NCBI RefSeq assembly: GCF_028290435.1 | Contig: NZ_JAQGJV010000095.1 | Location: 62,001 to 126,000 of the forward strand | From: Devosia sp. | Lineage (GTDB): Bacteria > Pseudomonadota > Alphaproteobacteria > Rhizobiales > Devosiaceae | DNA length: 64,000 nt | Direction: 5' to 3' | Shown here: positions 61,721-64,000 of the stretch, piece by piece | How the letters are laid out: every line of letters starts with the position of its first letter | Position numbering within the stretch: the first letter of the stretch is position 1 | Notes under the pieces: generated by a model | The model's input: only the letters and a program-made list of their open reading frames with translations | What the model was told of the DNA's origin: nothing | Databases searched by the model: none | Made by a program: the position numbers and the translations under genes

Positions 61721-62671
61721 CTACTCCGCAGCCTCGGCCAGCTCATGTTCTGCCAGATATCGTTCGGCGTCGAGCGCGGCCATGCAGCCCATGCCCGCCG
61801 CGGTGACGGCCTGACGATAGATATTGTCAGTGACGTCGCCAGCGGCGAAAACGCCCGGGATATTGGTTTCACAGGTGCCCGGCTTGACCTGAAGGTAGCC
61901 TCCCGCCTTCATGTCGAGCTTACCAGCAAAGATCGATGTGGCCGGAACATGGCCGATAGCGACGAATACGCCATCGATTTTTTGTTCGTAGGTGCGGCCG
62001 GTCGACAGGTCTCGCAGGGTGATGGCATTGACCGATGGCGGCATGGCCGAGCCGCCGATTTCGGCGACCTCGGTATTCCAGCGTACTTCGATCTTGGGGT
62101 TCTTGAACAGGCGATCCTGCAGGATGCGTTCGGCCCGGAACTCGCCGCGACGATGCACGACGATGACCTTGCTGGCGAAATTGGTGAGGAACAGCGCCTC
62201 TTCGACCGCGGTATTGCCGCCGCCGACCACGACCACTTCCTTGTTGCGATAGAAGAAGCCGTCACAGGTGGCGCAGGCGGAAACGCCAAAACCCTGGAAC
62301 TTCTGCTCGCTCGGCAGGCCCAGCCATTTGGCCTGGGCGCCGGTGGCGATGATGATGGAGTCAGCGGTGTAGATATCCCCGCTATCCCCGGTGAGCACGA
62401 AGGGGCGGCGGTCGAAATCGATCGACACGATCAGGTCGCTGACCATGCGGGTGCCCACATGAATGGCCTGTGCCTTCATCTGGTCCATCAGCCAGGGGCC
62501 CTGAACCACATCAGCAAAGCCGGGATAGTTTTCGACATCGGTGGTGATGGTGAGCTGGCCACCGGGCTGCATGCCCTGGATCATCACGGGCTCAAGCATA
62601 GCACGCGCCGCGTAGATGGCGGCGGTGTAGCCGGCAGGGCCGGACCCGATGATGATGACTTTCGCGTGCAT
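61721..62671 (-). CDS. trxB: Thioredoxin-disulfide reductase
   Basis: 316 residues. FAD motif GSGPAGYTAA near residue 9, redox-active CATC (ACATCDGFF) near 135, NADPH motif GGGNTAVEEA near 155, and GVFAAGDVTD near 280. Reduces thioredoxin with NADPH. ATG at 62671 (MHAKVIIIGSG). First gene before the lsrB-like regulator; the trxB-lsrB order is conserved in Rhizobiales. Confidence 0.97.
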   Translation of the reverse strand: MHAKVIIIGSGPAGYTAAIYAARAMLEPVMIQGMQPGGQLTITTDVENYPGFADVVQGPWLMDQMKAQAIHVGTRMVSDLIVSIDFDRRPFVLTGDSGDIYTADSIIIATGAQAKWLGLPSEQKFQGFGVSACATCDGFFYRNKEVVVVGGGNTAVEEALFLTNFASKVIVVHRRGEFRAERILQDRLFKNPKIEVRWNTEVAEIGGSAMPPSVNAITLRDLSTGRTYEQKIDGVFVAIGHVPATSIFAGKLDMKAGGYLQVKPGTCETNIPGVFAAGDVTDNIYRQAVTAAGMGCMAALDAERYLAEHELAEAAE

Positions 62672-62827
62672 CGACGCTCTCCGAATTTCCACGAAAAACT
62701 CCCTCGGCCCTAGATTAGGGGCGCGAGGGTCATAGTTTCAAGGCCAAGTGTTTGCCCGCGACATCGCGGACGGCGCTATACACCGAAATGTCACAGCCTT
62801 AGTGAGCGAATGCTCAACAAACAGGCA

Positions 62828-63301
62828 TCAGACATACCGTATCTTGATGATTTCATAGCTGCGGGCACCACCGGGAGCGGAGACTTCGAACGAATCGCCC
62901 TCGGACTTGCCGATCATCGCCTTGGCGATGGGCGAGGAAATCGAGATGCGGCCATCGCTGGCATTGGCTTCGCTATCGCCGACGACCTGATAGGTCTTCT
63001 CGTCCTCGGTGTCCTCATCGACATAGGTCACGGTGGCGCCGAACTTGACGGAAGTCCCGCTCAGCTTGGTGACGTCGATGATATCGGCCAGCGCCAGCAG
63101 CGATTCCAGCTCCTGGATGCGGCCTTCATTGAGGCTCTGCTGTTCCTTGGCGGCCGAATATTCGGCGTTTTCCGACAGGTCCCCATGCGCGCGCGCTTCG
63201 GAGATCGCCTCGACAATGCGGCGGCGCTCGGTGGCGGTGCGGTGCTCATATTCGACGCTCAGGGCCTTGTGGCCACCGATCGTCATTGGGATCTTGTCCA
63301 T
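62828..63301 (-). CDS. greA: Transcription elongation factor GreA
   Basis: 157 residues: N-terminal coiled coil with acidic tip ([28 protein letters not shown], residues 27-55) and C-terminal GreA/B domain ([27 protein letters not shown]). Rescues backtracked RNA polymerase by stimulating cleavage of the nascent RNA. ATG at 63301; the longer reading has a non-family tail. Confidence 0.96.
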   Translation of the reverse strand: MDKIPMTIGGHKALSVEYEHRTATERRRIVEAISEARAHGDLSENAEYSAAKEQQSLNEGRIQELESLLALADIIDVTKLSGTSVKFGATVTYVDEDTEDEKTYQVVGDSEANASDGRISISSPIAKAMIGKSEGDSFEVSAPGGARSYEIIKIRYV

Positions 63302-63539
63302 TCTATTTGCCTCCAAAGGCACGGCAACAATATTTCTTCCTGCCAGGTCCGTTCGGCATCCGACAGGATTGGGTGTTTCAGGAGATAGTCTCAAACTGCC
63401 CGCCAACCGTGTTGCGGTCAAGCCGGTGTCCGCTTGGGAGATAGGGCTCTCCACATGCGGTTGCAAGCTTTAGGGATATTCGCCGCAAAAGGCCAGTGGG
63501 GTGCAGGTTTTGGCGTGGAGCCATTATTTCAGAAACGAA

Positions 63540-63566
63540 AAAGGCGCGGCCTCCCAACCGCGCCTT
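63540..63566 (-). terminator. Terminator of cspA
   Basis: Minus-strand AAGGCGCGG-TTGGGAGG-CCGCGCCTT with TTT, 20 bases after the cspA stop. Confidence 0.8.
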
Positions 63567-63587
63567 CTCAAATCTATGCCGGTCGGC

Positions 63588-63797
63588 TTACGAAGCGACC
63601 AGATTGTCCGCTGCGGACTTGCCGGTGCGCTTGTCCTTGACGATTTCGTAAGTGATCTTCTGGCCTTCGTCGAGCCCGTTCAGGCCCGAACGCTGGACCG
63701 CGGAGATGTGGACGAACACGTCCGCCCCGCCTTCGTCAGGTTGAATGAAGCCAAACCCCTTTTGGCCGTTAAACCATTTTACGGTGCCGGTTGCCAT
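63588..63797 (-). CDS. cspA: Cold shock protein CspA family
   Basis: 69 residues, single OB fold with RNP1 KGFGFI near residue 13 and RNP2 VFVHIS near 27. An RNA chaperone. ATG at 63797. The 200 bases to the window end hold its long upstream region and no gene. Confidence 0.96.
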   Translation of the reverse strand: MATGTVKWFNGQKGFGFIQPDEGGADVFVHISAVQRSGLNGLDEGQKITYEIVKDKRTGKSAADNLVAS

Positions 63798-64000
63798 GAT
63801 GCGCGTTCCCTCGTGCAGTCGCTGATCTAAGCAGTCCCGGTCACAATGACCGTGACTTGGTTGATATCGAAATATCGGAAAGTGACGTCAGCATGCGCGA
63901 ATGGTGTTCGCATAAACAGATCGGTCGGCCGCAATATTCGATGGCGCGCAGCCTAGCGCGAAAAAATGGCGTGTTCAATATGTCTTAACACATGACAAAA

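Overview
The window is GC-rich chromosomal DNA from an alphaproteobacterium of the order Hyphomicrobiales (Rhizobiales). A Devosia-like genome fits best. The evidence is the order-typical gene groups: lgt/SAM-methyltransferase/pgeF, ybjN-proC, SDR-uvrC with pgsA-moaD-moaE, a UvrB with a long N-terminal extension, a MucR/Ros regulator, and trxB next to an LsrB/VtlR-type LysR gene. A full CtrA box and an alphaproteobacterial LexA box also fit. The genus is an inference from gene content, not from a database search.

Layout. 1-1.3 kb: three DGPF/YCII genes leading to an off-edge gene that is probably an ECF42 sigma factor; all three have the same promoter. 1.4-6.5 kb: prs, pgeF, methyltransferase, lgt, ubiK, phosphoesterase. 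6.5-10.4 kb: CtrA box, ybjN-proC, a MarR regulator, ilvE. 10.4-17.4 kb: desaturase, moaE-moaD-pgsA, DAHP synthase with an aromatic leader-peptide attenuator, a fourth YCII gene with the shared ECF promoter, uvrC, SDR. 17.5-26.7 kb: DMT transporter, PNPOx-like proteins, SH3 proteins, regulators, a Ni/Co exporter fusion, hemH. 27.7-30.0 kb: an AT-rich foreign island of three overlapping genes (membrane protein, ImmA/IrrE peptidase, Beta-family protein). 30.2-38.3 kb: DUF559, uvrB, DUF3597, a frameshifted MFS gene, a polar amino-acid/cystine ABC transporter. 38.5-46.7 kb: MHYT-GGDEF-EAL protein, three SH3/beta-gamma-crystallin-like secreted proteins, thioesterase, tdk, a DUF2147 pair, DMT transporter. 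46.9-58.1 kb: PLP enzyme, Spy-like protein, mucR, CBS protein, LacI with three operators, aatA, a multi-spanning membrane protein, and a cupin/MarR pair with two operators. 58.2-59.3 kb: no protein gene, but four terminator-bounded small RNA units on the minus strand. Two of them carry three CCUCCUCCC hairpin loops each, the hallmark of alphaproteobacterial cuckoo RNAs. 59.5-63.8 kb: secreted protein, HAD hydrolase, lsrB-like, trxB, greA, cspA.

The most interesting signals are the cuckoo-type RNA array, the apparently leaderless aromatic attenuator in front of DAHP synthase, the four-promoter ECF/DGPF regulon, the three-gene AT-rich island, and two families of long hairpin repeats whose arms differ between copies but stay complementary. 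No tRNA, rRNA, CRISPR array or transposase was seen.
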